Below, in pieces: positions 16,427 through 24,921 of a DNA stretch of 52,202 nt; within the stretch, counting starts at the first letter, position 1; every line of letters starts with the position of its first letter. Below the pieces are notes generated by a model, which did no database searches, was not told the origin of the DNA, and was given only the letters and a program-made list of their open reading frames with translations. Source of the stretch: Erysipelotrichaceae bacterium (GTDB lineage: Bacteria > Bacillota_I > Bacilli_A > Erysipelotrichales > Erysipelotrichaceae); assembly GCA_003543215.1 (NCBI GenBank), contig DPJD01000001.1:1-52202 (forward strand), read 5' to 3'. The translations under genes and the position numbers were made by a program.

Positions 16427-17456
16427 TCAATCGACCTTAGCCATGGCCGCCAAAGCGAAGGCCATGTATGGGAAACATTTAAAATCAGAAGATTACACGG
16501 AACTCTTACGTAAAAGAACCGTTCAAGAAATTGCAGGCTATTTAAAAAACGAAACAGCATTTAGAGAAATTCTCGCTGGGATCAATGAGTTTGCGATCCA
16601 CCGCGGTCACTTGGAAATGTTGGTTCGGCAAACCTTCTTTCTCGATTTCTTGGAATTGATTCGTTATAGTCAATCAAAAAACGATCATTTTTACGAATAC
16701 GGTGTTCTTATGATGGAAATCAAGCAGATCTTGATGACGATTCGTTTGTTAAGCGAAACGGATAAGACCAGTCAGATTGCACAATTGCCCATCTTTGCGA
16801 ATCGTTTGATTTCTTTTGACGTTGAAGAGCTCATCAAAGTCAATTCATTTGATGAACTGTTAAGTGTTTTAAAGAGCACGCCTTATTATCAGATCCTAAA
16901 ACCTTTAAAACCCAAAAGTCTATTAGATATCGATTATTCAACTTACGAAATCGAATTGAAAGCTTACTATTTCAAACGCGTAAATGAAATCATTGAACAT
17001 GAGTTCAAAGGTAAAGATAAAGAAGATATTCGTGATATGTTTGACACGCAGATTGAGTTGGACAACATCACCAAAATCTATCGATTAAAGAAATACTACA
17101 ACGCAAGTCCATTTGAAATCAAAAAGGTGCTGAACCCGACATACAAAAGGATAAGCAAGAAGACTTTGATGGAATGGATCGATCAGAAAGATGCAGTACA
17201 ATTTTTGCAGGCTGTACATGATCATGCCTATGATATCCCTACGGATATCAAAGAGTTTCAGTACATTGAATATCAGACCGATGTGATCATGTTTGAGTTG
17301 ACGAAACGTTTGATGCGCTTCTCGACCAATCCAAACATCATCTTGGTCGCATATTTGAATTTATTGGAAATCGAAATTCAGAATGTTGTCGATATCATTG
17401 AGGGTGTTCGCTATAAAGTCGAAAATGACAAAATTGCGAAGCTCTTGATCTACTAG
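16419..17456 (+). CDS. ntpC: V-type ATPase subunit C (d-type)
   Basis: This protein is the soluble cap that joins the central stalk to the membrane ring. The sequence is helical without membrane segments and has the family-like features LRKRTVQEIAGYLK near the start and the repeated pattern of three helical modules. The 345-aa length fits. The frame runs open from 16380, but the ATG at 16419 overlaps the previous stop and matches the usual N-terminus (residues in the LAMAAKAKAMYGKHL region). The ribosome site is weak, so translation is probably coupled. Confidence 0.87.
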   Translation: MSDQSTLAMAAKAKAMYGKHLKSEDYTELLRKRTVQEIAGYLKNETAFREILAGINEFAIHRGHLEMLVRQTFFLDFLELIRYSQSKNDHFYEYGVLMMEIKQILMTIRLLSETDKTSQIAQLPIFANRLISFDVEELIKVNSFDELLSVLKSTPYYQILKPLKPKSLLDIDYSTYEIELKAYYFKRVNEIIEHEFKGKDKEDIRDMFDTQIELDNITKIYRLKKYYNASPFEIKKVLNPTYKRISKKTLMEWIDQKDAVQFLQAVHDHAYDIPTDIKEFQYIEYQTDVIMFELTKRLMRFSTNPNIILVAYLNLLEIEIQNVVDIIEGVRYKVENDKIAKLLIY

Positions 17457-17464
17457 GAGGTCCT

Positions 17465-19297
17465 ATGGCAATTGAGAAGATGCGATTACTGCGCATGGCA
17501 GGATCCAAAGAGAATATTGAAAAAATCTTGTTGACTGCTTTTGCGACCAACGATTTGCATGCGGAATTGGCAAGTCATGTCGTGAATGAAGGGAATGGCG
17601 GTAAGCTGTTGCCTGAAGACAACAGTTTTTCCGAGTATCTCAAACGGATCAACAGTATGGCGAGAAGTTTGAATACAGAGATCATGTGCGCTTTTGATGG
17701 GGTTACGACCTTCACCAAAGATCAGATTGAGATGCATTTGATAGAGGCGGAAGAGAAATTCGAGAAGATCAATGAGCAACTCATGATGCGCTCGAATCTA
17801 ACAGCTGAAGATAAGGATGCACTTGAAATCTTACGTACATATGATATTTCGGCGTTGAATGACTTAAAATATTCCTATGTGACCTTTGGGCGTTTACCTT
17901 TGAGTAGTATTCCTAAGATCGATCTGCATGAAGAGAAGAGTTTCATCTATCATGTGATGACGAAGAATAATCAATACGCATGGGTCCTGATCATTGCTTT
18001 ATTGGATAAGCAAAAAGAAGTATCCAATATCCTAGACTCTCTCTACTTCGAGCCCATTGCGATTCCCAAGATTGATGATATTCAATATACGATCGATTGT
18101 GAATCAACACTCGGTCAGATTTATGGCTATGTGTATCATTACGCAGAACTCGCGAAATATTATAAGTATATGGCAGTCTTTGATGATCAGGTGGTCATCA
18201 CCGGTTTCGTACCAGAACGCGTTAAAAAAGCCTATAAGACCTTGTTTGGAGATTTGACCGATGTGGTGATTCAAGACTTCCCAGCAGAGTCGGAAGAAGG
18301 TTTGGAACCACCGACCGTGCTTCGAAACAATTGGTTCGCAAAACCATTCGAACTCTTCATTGAAATGTATGGTTTGCCACACTATGGTGAATTCGATCCA
18401 ACCTTCTTTGTCTCAGTAACCTATAGCTTGCTCTTTGGCATCATGTTTGGTGACTTAGGCCAAGGCTTGGTGCTTGTGATTCTTGGCCAGTTGATGTGGG
18501 TCAAGAAGAAGATGAAGTTAGGTGCGGTTGCGGTTCGTATTGGGATGTTCTCGATGTTCTTTGGGACACTGTTTGGATCCTTCTTCGGAGATGAAGAAAT
18601 TCTGACGCCATTGTTCACAGAAATATTGGGCTTCAGTGAAAAACCAATCCATGTCATCGATCCAAATTTCACGATGACCTTACTGCTTACCGCTGTTGGC
18701 TTGGGTGCATTCTTGATTCTAACCTCGATTGGTTTGAATATCATGATCAACATCAAGCGTAAGGATTATGCAACGGCTTTGTTTACACAGAATGGTGTCG
18801 CCGGATTTGTCTTCTATGCTTCAGTGATTGGTATGGTATCAGCGGACATGCTTCTGGGCATGAAGCTGATGAACACATTGACACTCAGTATCTTCGTATA
18901 TTTCCCACTCTTCATCATCTTGATGCATGTGCCACTGAAGAACTTGTTGCACAAGCAAGCACTCAAACCGCATGATGGTTGGGGTGGCTATTTACTTGAA
19001 AGCATCTTTGAATTGTTGGAAGTCGTATTGAGCTTCGTCTCAAATACGATGTCATTCCTTCGTGTTGGTGGCTTCGTGCTCTCACATGCCGGGATGATGG
19101 TCGTTGTTATGACCTTAAAAGAAATGACAGGATCCGCAGGACTCTTAGTTCTGGTGATCGGTAATATCTTTGTCATCGGATTGGAAGGCTTGATTGTTGG
19201 TATTCAAACCTTGCGTCTGCAGTATTATGAAATGTTTAGTCGTTACTTTGCAGGTGGGGGTAAGAAATACATACCAACCACACTATTGAACCAGTAA
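17465..19297 (+). CDS. ntpI: V-type ATPase subunit I (a-type, ion channel)
   Basis: This is the membrane stator subunit. Residues 1-320 form the cytoplasmic domain starting AIEKMRLLRMAGSKE. The C-terminal half has about seven or eight membrane segments, beginning at FFVSVTYSLLFGIMFGDLGQG. The conserved arginine that faces the ring glutamate is likely in TLRLQYYEMF near the C-terminus, and the tail ends with GGGKKYIPTTL. The length of 610 aa is typical. An AGGAGG ribosome site precedes the ATG. Motif GDLGQGL is highly characteristic. Confidence 0.95.
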   Translation: MAIEKMRLLRMAGSKENIEKILLTAFATNDLHAELASHVVNEGNGGKLLPEDNSFSEYLKRINSMARSLNTEIMCAFDGVTTFTKDQIEMHLIEAEEKFEKINEQLMMRSNLTAEDKDALEILRTYDISALNDLKYSYVTFGRLPLSSIPKIDLHEEKSFIYHVMTKNNQYAWVLIIALLDKQKEVSNILDSLYFEPIAIPKIDDIQYTIDCESTLGQIYGYVYHYAELAKYYKYMAVFDDQVVITGFVPERVKKAYKTLFGDLTDVVIQDFPAESEEGLEPPTVLRNNWFAKPFELFIEMYGLPHYGEFDPTFFVSVTYSLLFGIMFGDLGQGLVLVILGQLMWVKKKMKLGAVAVRIGMFSMFFGTLFGSFFGDEEILTPLFTEILGFSEKPIHVIDPNFTMTLLLTAVGLGAFLILTSIGLNIMINIKRKDYATALFTQNGVAGFVFYASVIGMVSADMLLGMKLMNTLTLSIFVYFPLFIILMHVPLKNLLHKQALKPHDGWGGYLLESIFELLEVVLSFVSNTMSFLRVGGFVLSHAGMMVVVMTLKEMTGSAGLLVLVIGNIFVIGLEGLIVGIQTLRLQYYEMFSRYFAGGGKKYIPTTLLNQ

Positions 19298-19312
19298 TCG
19301 GAGGAAAGAACT

Positions 19313-19759
19313 ATGTTAACGATGTTTGAAGTATTTGGACCCTTGTTGGTCATTGGATTGATTTCATTGCCTATTATCCCTATCTTGAAGGGTAAGGTAA
19401 CAGCACAAAATGCCAAGTTCCGTGTCTTGACACAAATCAGCTTGTTTGCGGCAACATTCATCTTGGTCATGGTATTCCAAATCAATGGTTTGGTTGCACA
19501 AGCGGCTGAAGTAACTGCCACGACAAATGGAATGGTTGGCTCCTTAGCTCAAGGTTTAGGCTTTATTGCAGCGGCAATCGTTACTTCAGCTTCAGCGATT
19601 GGTGCTGGTATTGCGGTTGCTGCAGCGGCTCCTGCTGCGATTGGTGCGATCAGTGAAAACTCGGATAACTTTGGTAAAGCAATGATCTTTGTTGCTTTGG
19701 CTGAAGGGGTTGCCATCTACGGTCTATTGATTTCTATCTTGATTATCAACAAATTGTAA
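19313..19759 (+). CDS. ntpK: V-type ATPase subunit K (proteolipid ring)
   Basis: This is the ion-carrying ring protein. The C-terminal half (residues 72-148) is a classic hairpin, rich in G and A, with the essential carboxylate E131 in FVALAEGVAIYG. The first half has two hydrophobic segments (about 6-26 and 40-60) that do not resemble a second c-hairpin, and LVAQA|AEV at 60-67 looks like a signal-peptide cleavage site. The protein is therefore one c-hairpin with an N-terminal membrane leader rather than the four-helix duplicated form of Enterococcus hirae. The Gln in the first ring helix and the Ser/Thr after the Glu that mark sodium sites are not obvious, so protons are more likely; this is an inference. 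Confidence 0.9.
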   Translation: MLTMFEVFGPLLVIGLISLPIIPILKGKVTAQNAKFRVLTQISLFAATFILVMVFQINGLVAQAAEVTATTNGMVGSLAQGLGFIAAAIVTSASAIGAGIAVAAAAPAAIGAISENSDNFGKAMIFVALAEGVAIYGLLISILIINKL

Positions 19760-19766
19760 GAAACCT

Positions 19767-20075
19767 ATGAAATTTTTTCTCATCAGCGACAACACCGATA
19801 CCCAAATGGGTATGCGTTTGGCGGGCATCCAAGGGGTGATCGCACATACGCGGGATGAAGTACTAACAGAGCTCCACAAGATTATCCAGGACGAAAGTGT
19901 TGCGATTGTCTTGATTACGACCCTCTGTATTCAAACATGCCCGGAAGTCATCGCGGATATGAAACTAAAGCTTAGACGACCTTTGATTGTGGAAATTCCG
20001 GATCGACATGGTTCCGCCAAGATTGGTGAAACCATCGATGCCTATATTTCTGAAGCAATCGGTATAAAACTGTGA
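19767..20075 (+). CDS. ntpG: V-type ATPase subunit F (central stalk)
   Basis: This is the small central-stalk subunit that binds subunit D. The start KFFLISDNTDTQMGMRLAGI and the VAIVLITTLC and PLIVEIPD segments are typical of the CheY-like F subunit fold. The 102-aa length is normal. It begins 8 nt after ntpK and ends 8 nt before ntpE. Confidence 0.93.
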   Translation: MKFFLISDNTDTQMGMRLAGIQGVIAHTRDEVLTELHKIIQDESVAIVLITTLCIQTCPEVIADMKLKLRRPLIVEIPDRHGSAKIGETIDAYISEAIGIKL

Positions 20076-20082
20076 GGGTGAT

Positions 20083-20661
20083 ATGGAAAAATTAGCACAA
20101 AAATTAATGGATGATATTCAGGTACGAACTCACGAACAGCTTCAGATCTTGGAAGAGAATTTTCATGCGCAGCGTGAGTCACAAATCAATCAATTTAATC
20201 AAGAAGCCGTTGAAGAGAGCAATCTGTATATCGAACAAGAATTAGCGGAATTGAAAAGTAGTGTCATGCAAAGTGAAACACAATTGAAATGGAAGATTAA
20301 AAAGAATCTGTTCATTCGTCGTGAAGAGCTTGTGGAAGGACTGTTTGAACAATTACGTGATAAATTATGCGCTTATACTAAAACCGAAGCTTATTTGACG
20401 CAGTATCTCAAGTTTATTGAAGATACAATTGCGAAGGAGGGCTTTGTGAATACGAGTGTTTTGGTTAAGGCTGAAGATGTCGATGCATTTAGCAAAGCAT
20501 TGAAAGCTAAGAACTTAACCGTAATGGCTTCTGATCATATCGAAGTAGGTGGTGTGATCATTCAAGAAGCAGGCGGTAAAATGGCCATTGAGATGACCCT
20601 TGACCATCAGCTTAAAGTTCAGAAGGAATGGTTCTTTGCTCATTCCGACTTACAGTTTTAG
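20083..20661 (+). CDS. ntpE: V-type ATPase subunit E (peripheral stalk)
   Basis: The protein has a long N-terminal helix (residues 1-90, charged, coiled-coil-like) and a C-terminal globular half containing VGGVIIQEAGGKMAIEMTLD. This is the two-part layout of subunit E, which forms the stator stalk with subunit G/H. The length of 192 aa is usual. A GAGGGTGAT ribosome site precedes the ATG. Confidence 0.92.
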   Translation: MEKLAQKLMDDIQVRTHEQLQILEENFHAQRESQINQFNQEAVEESNLYIEQELAELKSSVMQSETQLKWKIKKNLFIRREELVEGLFEQLRDKLCAYTKTEAYLTQYLKFIEDTIAKEGFVNTSVLVKAEDVDAFSKALKAKNLTVMASDHIEVGGVIIQEAGGKMAIEMTLDHQLKVQKEWFFAHSDLQF

Positions 20662-20669
20662 GAGGACAT

Positions 20670-22421
20670 ATGGAAAAGGCACTAATATATTCAATTAATG
20701 GACCCGTTGTCCGTGTTAAAGATTACAGTGGTTTTAAGATGCTTGAAATGGTTTATGTCGGCGAGAAGAAACTTTTGGGCGAAATCATTGGAATCGATGA
20801 TCATTATACGACTATTCAGGTTTATGAGAGTACGACTGGCTTACGTGTCAATGAAGAAGTGTATCATTCCGGTGCACCTTTATGTGCAAGCTTAGGCCCT
20901 GGTATTCTTGATAATATCTTTGATGGGATTCAACGTCCACTTAAAGATATGGCTGCGCTCAGTGGGATGTATGTTACAGAAGGTAAGGGCATACCTGCCT
21001 TGGATCAGAATCGTCAATGGGAAGTCACTTTCAAAGTTGCGTTGCATGATGAAGTCACAGAAGGTCAGATCTTTGCGACTTGTCCTGAAACAAGCTTGAT
21101 TGAGCATCGTTTCTTAATTCCTTTAGGCATCAATGGTAAAGTCATATCCATTCAAAAAGATGGTAAATATAATATTAAAGATAACCTTATCTCCGTTTTA
21201 GATAAACATGGTAAGACACACAGTTTGACCATGGTTCAAGAGTGGCCAATTCGTCAACCTCGACCAGTTTTGGATCGCAAACAAATTTATATGCCTTTGA
21301 TTACCGGTCAACGTGTCATCGATACGTTCTTCCCTATCGCAAAAGGTGGGGCAGCTGCGATTCCTGGAGGATTCGGAGCGGGTAAAACGATGACTCAACA
21401 CCAACTTGCGAAATGGTGTGATGCGGATATCATCGTCTATGTCGGTTGTGGTGAACGTGGGAATGAAATGACCCAAGTTTTACATGAATTTAAAGAATTA
21501 TTGGATCCAAAGTCGCATAAACCTTTGACTGATCGTACCGTGTTGATTGCCAACACCTCAAACATGCCTGTAGCAGCGCGTGAAGCCAGTATCTATACTG
21601 GAATCACCATCGCGGAGTATTACCGCGACATGGGCTATCATGTGGCTTTGATGGCGGACAGTACCTCGCGTTGGGCTGAAGCTTTGCGTGAGATATCCGG
21701 TCGTTTGGAAGAAATGCCTGCGGAAGAAGGGTTCCCAGCTTATCTCCCTTCACGTATCGCACAGTTTTATGAACGTGCGGGTTATGTGGAAACTTTATCA
21801 GGTAATGAAGGATCAGTTACCGTCATTGGGGCGGTATCACCTCAAGGTGCGGATTTCTCGGAACCTGTCACACAAAATACAAAACGTTTCGTCCGTTCAT
21901 TCTGGGCTTTGGATAAATCGTTGGCGTATGCCCGCCATTTTCCAGCCATCAACTGGAACCAAAGTTACAGTGAATATCTCGATGATTTAAAACGTTGGTA
22001 CGATACCAATGTGGATCGTAAGTTCTTGACCTTGCGTAATGAAATGATGAATATTCTTCATGAAGAAACGCAATTGATGGAAATTGTTAAACTGATTGGT
22101 TCGGATGTACTTCCTGAGGATCAGAAATTGAGTTTGGAAATCGCACGTGTCATTCGTGTCGGTTATCTCCAACAAAATGCCTTCCATCCAGAAGATACCT
22201 ATGTACCTTTTGAGAAACAATTGAAGATGTTACAACTGATATCCTATACCAAGGCACAAGCCGTTCGTGTGGTCAGTACACATCGAACTGTTCGTGCGAT
22301 TATCGAGACGGGAATTTTTGAAGACTTGATTAAGATCAAGTATGAAATTCCTAACAATAATCTGGATGCTTTGGATACGTATTATGAAATGATTGATCTA
22401 GCCATGGCTAGTATTCAGTAA
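20670..22421 (+). CDS. ntpA: V-type ATPase catalytic subunit A
   Basis: This is the ATP-hydrolysing subunit of the V1/A1 head. The P-loop GGFGAGKT is at residues 233-240, the catalytic-glutamate motif GCGERGNEM follows, and the non-homologous insertion specific to A subunits lies in the first third. An open frame reaches back to 20628, but TAGGAGGACAT just before the ATG at 20670 fixes the start. The length is 583 aa. The A-B-D block at the end of the operon is conserved in bacterial V-ATPases. Confidence 0.97.
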   Translation: MEKALIYSINGPVVRVKDYSGFKMLEMVYVGEKKLLGEIIGIDDHYTTIQVYESTTGLRVNEEVYHSGAPLCASLGPGILDNIFDGIQRPLKDMAALSGMYVTEGKGIPALDQNRQWEVTFKVALHDEVTEGQIFATCPETSLIEHRFLIPLGINGKVISIQKDGKYNIKDNLISVLDKHGKTHSLTMVQEWPIRQPRPVLDRKQIYMPLITGQRVIDTFFPIAKGGAAAIPGGFGAGKTMTQHQLAKWCDADIIVYVGCGERGNEMTQVLHEFKELLDPKSHKPLTDRTVLIANTSNMPVAAREASIYTGITIAEYYRDMGYHVALMADSTSRWAEALREISGRLEEMPAEEGFPAYLPSRIAQFYERAGYVETLSGNEGSVTVIGAVSPQGADFSEPVTQNTKRFVRSFWALDKSLAYARHFPAINWNQSYSEYLDDLKRWYDTNVDRKFLTLRNEMMNILHEETQLMEIVKLIGSDVLPEDQKLSLEIARVIRVGYLQQNAFHPEDTYVPFEKQLKMLQLISYTKAQAVRVVSTHRTVRAIIETGIFEDLIKIKYEIPNNNLDALDTYYEMIDLAMASIQ

Positions 22422-22431
22422 GGAGGCTAAG

Positions 22432-23871
22432 ATGAGTCGTCAATTTAAAGGATTGAAAGAAATCAAAGGCCCACTCATCATCTTGGACGATGTCCAAGAT
22501 GTCGCTTTCGAAGAAGTTGTCGAAATTGAGTTGGAAGATGGAAGTGTGCGTTCAGGTCGTGTCGTTGAAATCGAAGGTCAACGTGCGGTCATTCAGGTCT
22601 TTGAGGGCACGACAGGTCTTTCAAAAACAAATACAAAAACACGCTTGATGGGTCATCCTATGGAAATATCGGTTTCCAGGGAAATATTGGGTCGTATCTT
22701 CAATGGGGCAGGGACTGCCATTGATGGTTTGGGTAAGGTTTATGCCAAACAACGTTTGGACATCAATGGAAGTTCATTGAATCCTGTCATGCGCAAATAT
22801 CCACGTGATTACATCAATACCGGGATTTCTGCGATTGATGGATTGAATACCTTGATCCGTGGGCAAAAGCTTCCCATCTTCTCTGGAAGTGGGATGAGCC
22901 ACAATCAATTGGCAGTTCAAATCGTTCGTCAGGCAAACATTGCTTCGACCAATGGTCAAGACTTTGCCATTGTCTTTGCGGCGATGGGTGTCAAACATGA
23001 CGTTGCGAATTTCTTCAAACGCAGTTTTGAAGAGACGGGTGTCATGGAGAAGGTTGTCATGTTTCTTAATTTGTCCAATGATCCGATCATTGAACGTATC
23101 TTGACACCGCGCTGCGCGTTGAGTGTTGCGGAATATCTTGCGTTTGAAGAAGACATGCATGTCTTGGTCATCATGACAGACGTTACAGCGTATTGTGAAG
23201 CCTTGCGTGAATTCAGTAGCAGTAAAGAAGAAATCCCAGGCCGTAAGGGTTATCCGGGTTATCTCTATTCTGATTTGGCTTCGCTCTACGAAAGAGCAGG
23301 CTTGGTTGAGGGTAAACTCGGTTCTGTTACCCAGATTCCAATCTTGACCATTCCCAATGATGATATCACCCATCCTGTATCGGACTTAACGGGTTATATC
23401 ACAGAAGGACAAATCGTTCTGGATCGTAATTTACACCAAACCAATATTTATCCGCCAATCGGTATCCTACCTTCCTTAAGTCGTTTGATGAAGGATGGTA
23501 TCGGTGAAGGTTATACCCGTAAGGATCACGCCAGCTTGAGTACACAACTCTTTGCATGTTATGCGAAAGTTCAAGATGCACGAGCCTTGGCATCGGTCAT
23601 TGGTGAAGAGGAATTATCGAATACCGACCGTAAGTTTATGGCTTTTGGACGTTATTTTGAAAAGTATTACGTTGGTCAAGGGTTTGAGACCAATCGCAGT
23701 ATGGAAGATACCTTGAATCTTGGTTGGACTTTATTATCGCTCTTACCAAAATCAGAGCTCGATCGTGTTTCCACGGAGATGATCAATGAGTATCACAAAC
23801 CTGAACAGGCCATTGCGCATTTCATGGTGCTTGAAGCAGGACAACTCGACGAAATCTTTAGAAAGGCATAG
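22432..23871 (+). CDS. ntpB: V-type ATPase non-catalytic subunit B
   Basis: This is the regulatory head subunit that alternates with subunit A. It keeps the overall RecA-like fold (ISAIDGLNTLIRGQKLPIFSGSGMSHNQLA) but lacks the GxGKT P-loop, as expected. SRLMKDGIGEGYTRKDH near residue 345 is a family hallmark. The 479-aa length is normal. It is 10 nt after ntpA, with AAGGAGG. Confidence 0.96.
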   Translation: MSRQFKGLKEIKGPLIILDDVQDVAFEEVVEIELEDGSVRSGRVVEIEGQRAVIQVFEGTTGLSKTNTKTRLMGHPMEISVSREILGRIFNGAGTAIDGLGKVYAKQRLDINGSSLNPVMRKYPRDYINTGISAIDGLNTLIRGQKLPIFSGSGMSHNQLAVQIVRQANIASTNGQDFAIVFAAMGVKHDVANFFKRSFEETGVMEKVVMFLNLSNDPIIERILTPRCALSVAEYLAFEEDMHVLVIMTDVTAYCEALREFSSSKEEIPGRKGYPGYLYSDLASLYERAGLVEGKLGSVTQIPILTIPNDDITHPVSDLTGYITEGQIVLDRNLHQTNIYPPIGILPSLSRLMKDGIGEGYTRKDHASLSTQLFACYAKVQDARALASVIGEEELSNTDRKFMAFGRYFEKYYVGQGFETNRSMEDTLNLGWTLLSLLPKSELDRVSTEMINEYHKPEQAIAHFMVLEAGQLDEIFRKA

Positions 23872-23873
23872 GC

Positions 23874-24494
23874 ATGGCAAATCTTAGACCGTCTCCCACA
23901 AAAGGTAACCTCATTCACAGTAAGAAATCTTTAGAACTCGCAAAATTAGGTTATGATCTCATGGACCGTAAGCGAAATGTTTTAATACGCGAAATGATGA
24001 ATCTAGTGGATAAGGTCAAATATCTGCGTGATAATCTGACGGAAGCGTATGCCGATGCTTATATCGCACTCCAACAAGCGAACATCTCTTTGGGTGTCGT
24101 GAGTGAGATTGCAAATGCGATTACCATCGAAGAAGGTATCAAGATCGTTTATCGAAGTGTCATGGGGGTCGAAATACCCATCGTAACGTTCGATGAGACG
24201 GATGTCGTTCTCGAGTATGGTTTCGAAGAATCCAACTCACGTTTGGATGAGGCAACCATTAAATACATCATCGCAAAACGTTTGACGATTGTCTTGGCTG
24301 AAATCGATACATCGATTTATCGCTTGGCACGCGCCATTCAAAAAACACAGAAGCGAGCGAATGCTTTACGCAATATCGTCATCCCAAATCTTGAGAATGA
24401 CATCAAATATATTGCGGAATCCTTAGAAGAAAAGGAACGCGAAGGTTTTATTCGTCTAAAAGTAATCAAAAATAAAAAAAATCAGTCAATTTGA
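23874..24494 (+). CDS. ntpD: V-type ATPase subunit D (central rotor stalk)
   Basis: This is the rotor shaft in the middle of the A3B3 head. LRPSPTKGNLIHSKKSLELAKLGYDLMDRKRNVL is spread over the first 40 residues and the C-terminal half contains ALRNIVIPNLENDIKYI, both family signatures. The long antiparallel coiled coil is evident. It starts 2 nt after ntpB. Its last codons form part of the operon terminator. Confidence 0.96.
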   Translation: MANLRPSPTKGNLIHSKKSLELAKLGYDLMDRKRNVLIREMMNLVDKVKYLRDNLTEAYADAYIALQQANISLGVVSEIANAITIEEGIKIVYRSVMGVEIPIVTFDETDVVLEYGFEESNSRLDEATIKYIIAKRLTIVLAEIDTSIYRLARAIQKTQKRANALRNIVIPNLENDIKYIAESLEEKEREGFIRLKVIKNKKNQSI

Positions 24495-24506
24495 CTGTTT
24501 TTTTTT
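24483..24506 (+). terminator. Terminator of the V-ATPase operon
   Basis: The stem CAGTCAA / TTGACTG (24483-24497) is followed by nine T. The TGA stop of ntpD (24492-24494) is inside the stem, so the coding end and the terminator share sequence. Confidence 0.85.
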
Positions 24507-24539
24507 AGGAACATTTAAAGTGAATACGTACATTATAGT

Positions 24540-24872
24540 ATGAAAAAATTCACTTTCAAAGAGTTGTGTATTTTAGCGAAGTTCCACTTGGAACATTATC
24601 GCAAGTCACAAACGATTGAGAAACTTCAGGAGTTTGGTTTGATGGTAAAGGAGACCACAGATAAGAACCTTGATAACGCCTATTGTTTCACAATTGATTG
24701 TGCTTTGGAATTTCTAACGATCGAAGAGAAGCGGATTCTGCAGGCGGATTATATCGATCAATTAGAGAAAAATTGGTGGATGGAGTATTATTCAAGAACC
24801 AGTTATTATCGCATCAAGGAGGCTGCGTTGAGACGCTTTATCAATTGTCTACACTTTGAAATAATGGTATGA
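24540..24872 (+). CDS. Small ArpU/sigma-like helix-turn-helix protein
   Basis: The protein has 110 aa. I see a helical N-terminus with charged residues and a C-terminus WWMEYYSRTSYYRIKEAALRRF that resembles sigma-70 region 4-like recognition helices of ArpU/RinA-type proteins and of the small MG284/MPN403 family of Mollicutes. The family assignment is tentative and no function is shown. There is no ribosome site; a TATAGT hexamer (24534-24539) abuts the ATG, so the transcript start is unclear. It stands alone between the V-ATPase terminator and ptsI, and the ptsI promoter lies inside its 3' end. Confidence 0.6.
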   Translation: MKKFTFKELCILAKFHLEHYRKSQTIEKLQEFGLMVKETTDKNLDNAYCFTIDCALEFLTIEEKRILQADYIDQLEKNWWMEYYSRTSYYRIKEAALRRFINCLHFEIMV

Positions 24873-24873
24873 T
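24845..24873 (+). promoter_or_regulatory. Extended -10 promoter of ptsI
   Basis: TTGTCT (24845-24850), a 17-nt spacer ending in TGG, and TATGAT (24868-24873) overlap the end of the upstream gene. The start would be near 24880, leaving about 40 nt before ptsI. Confidence 0.65.
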
Positions 24874-24921
24874 ATCCCTGTTAATTAGAATACTCTTTTA
24901 AGCCAACTAAGGAGGAAACAC

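Noticed and set aside
22774..23373. 199-codon open frame on the minus strand inside ntpB
   Set aside because: It is antisense to a clear gene, has no ribosome site or promoter and its sequence mirrors the codon pattern of ntpB.
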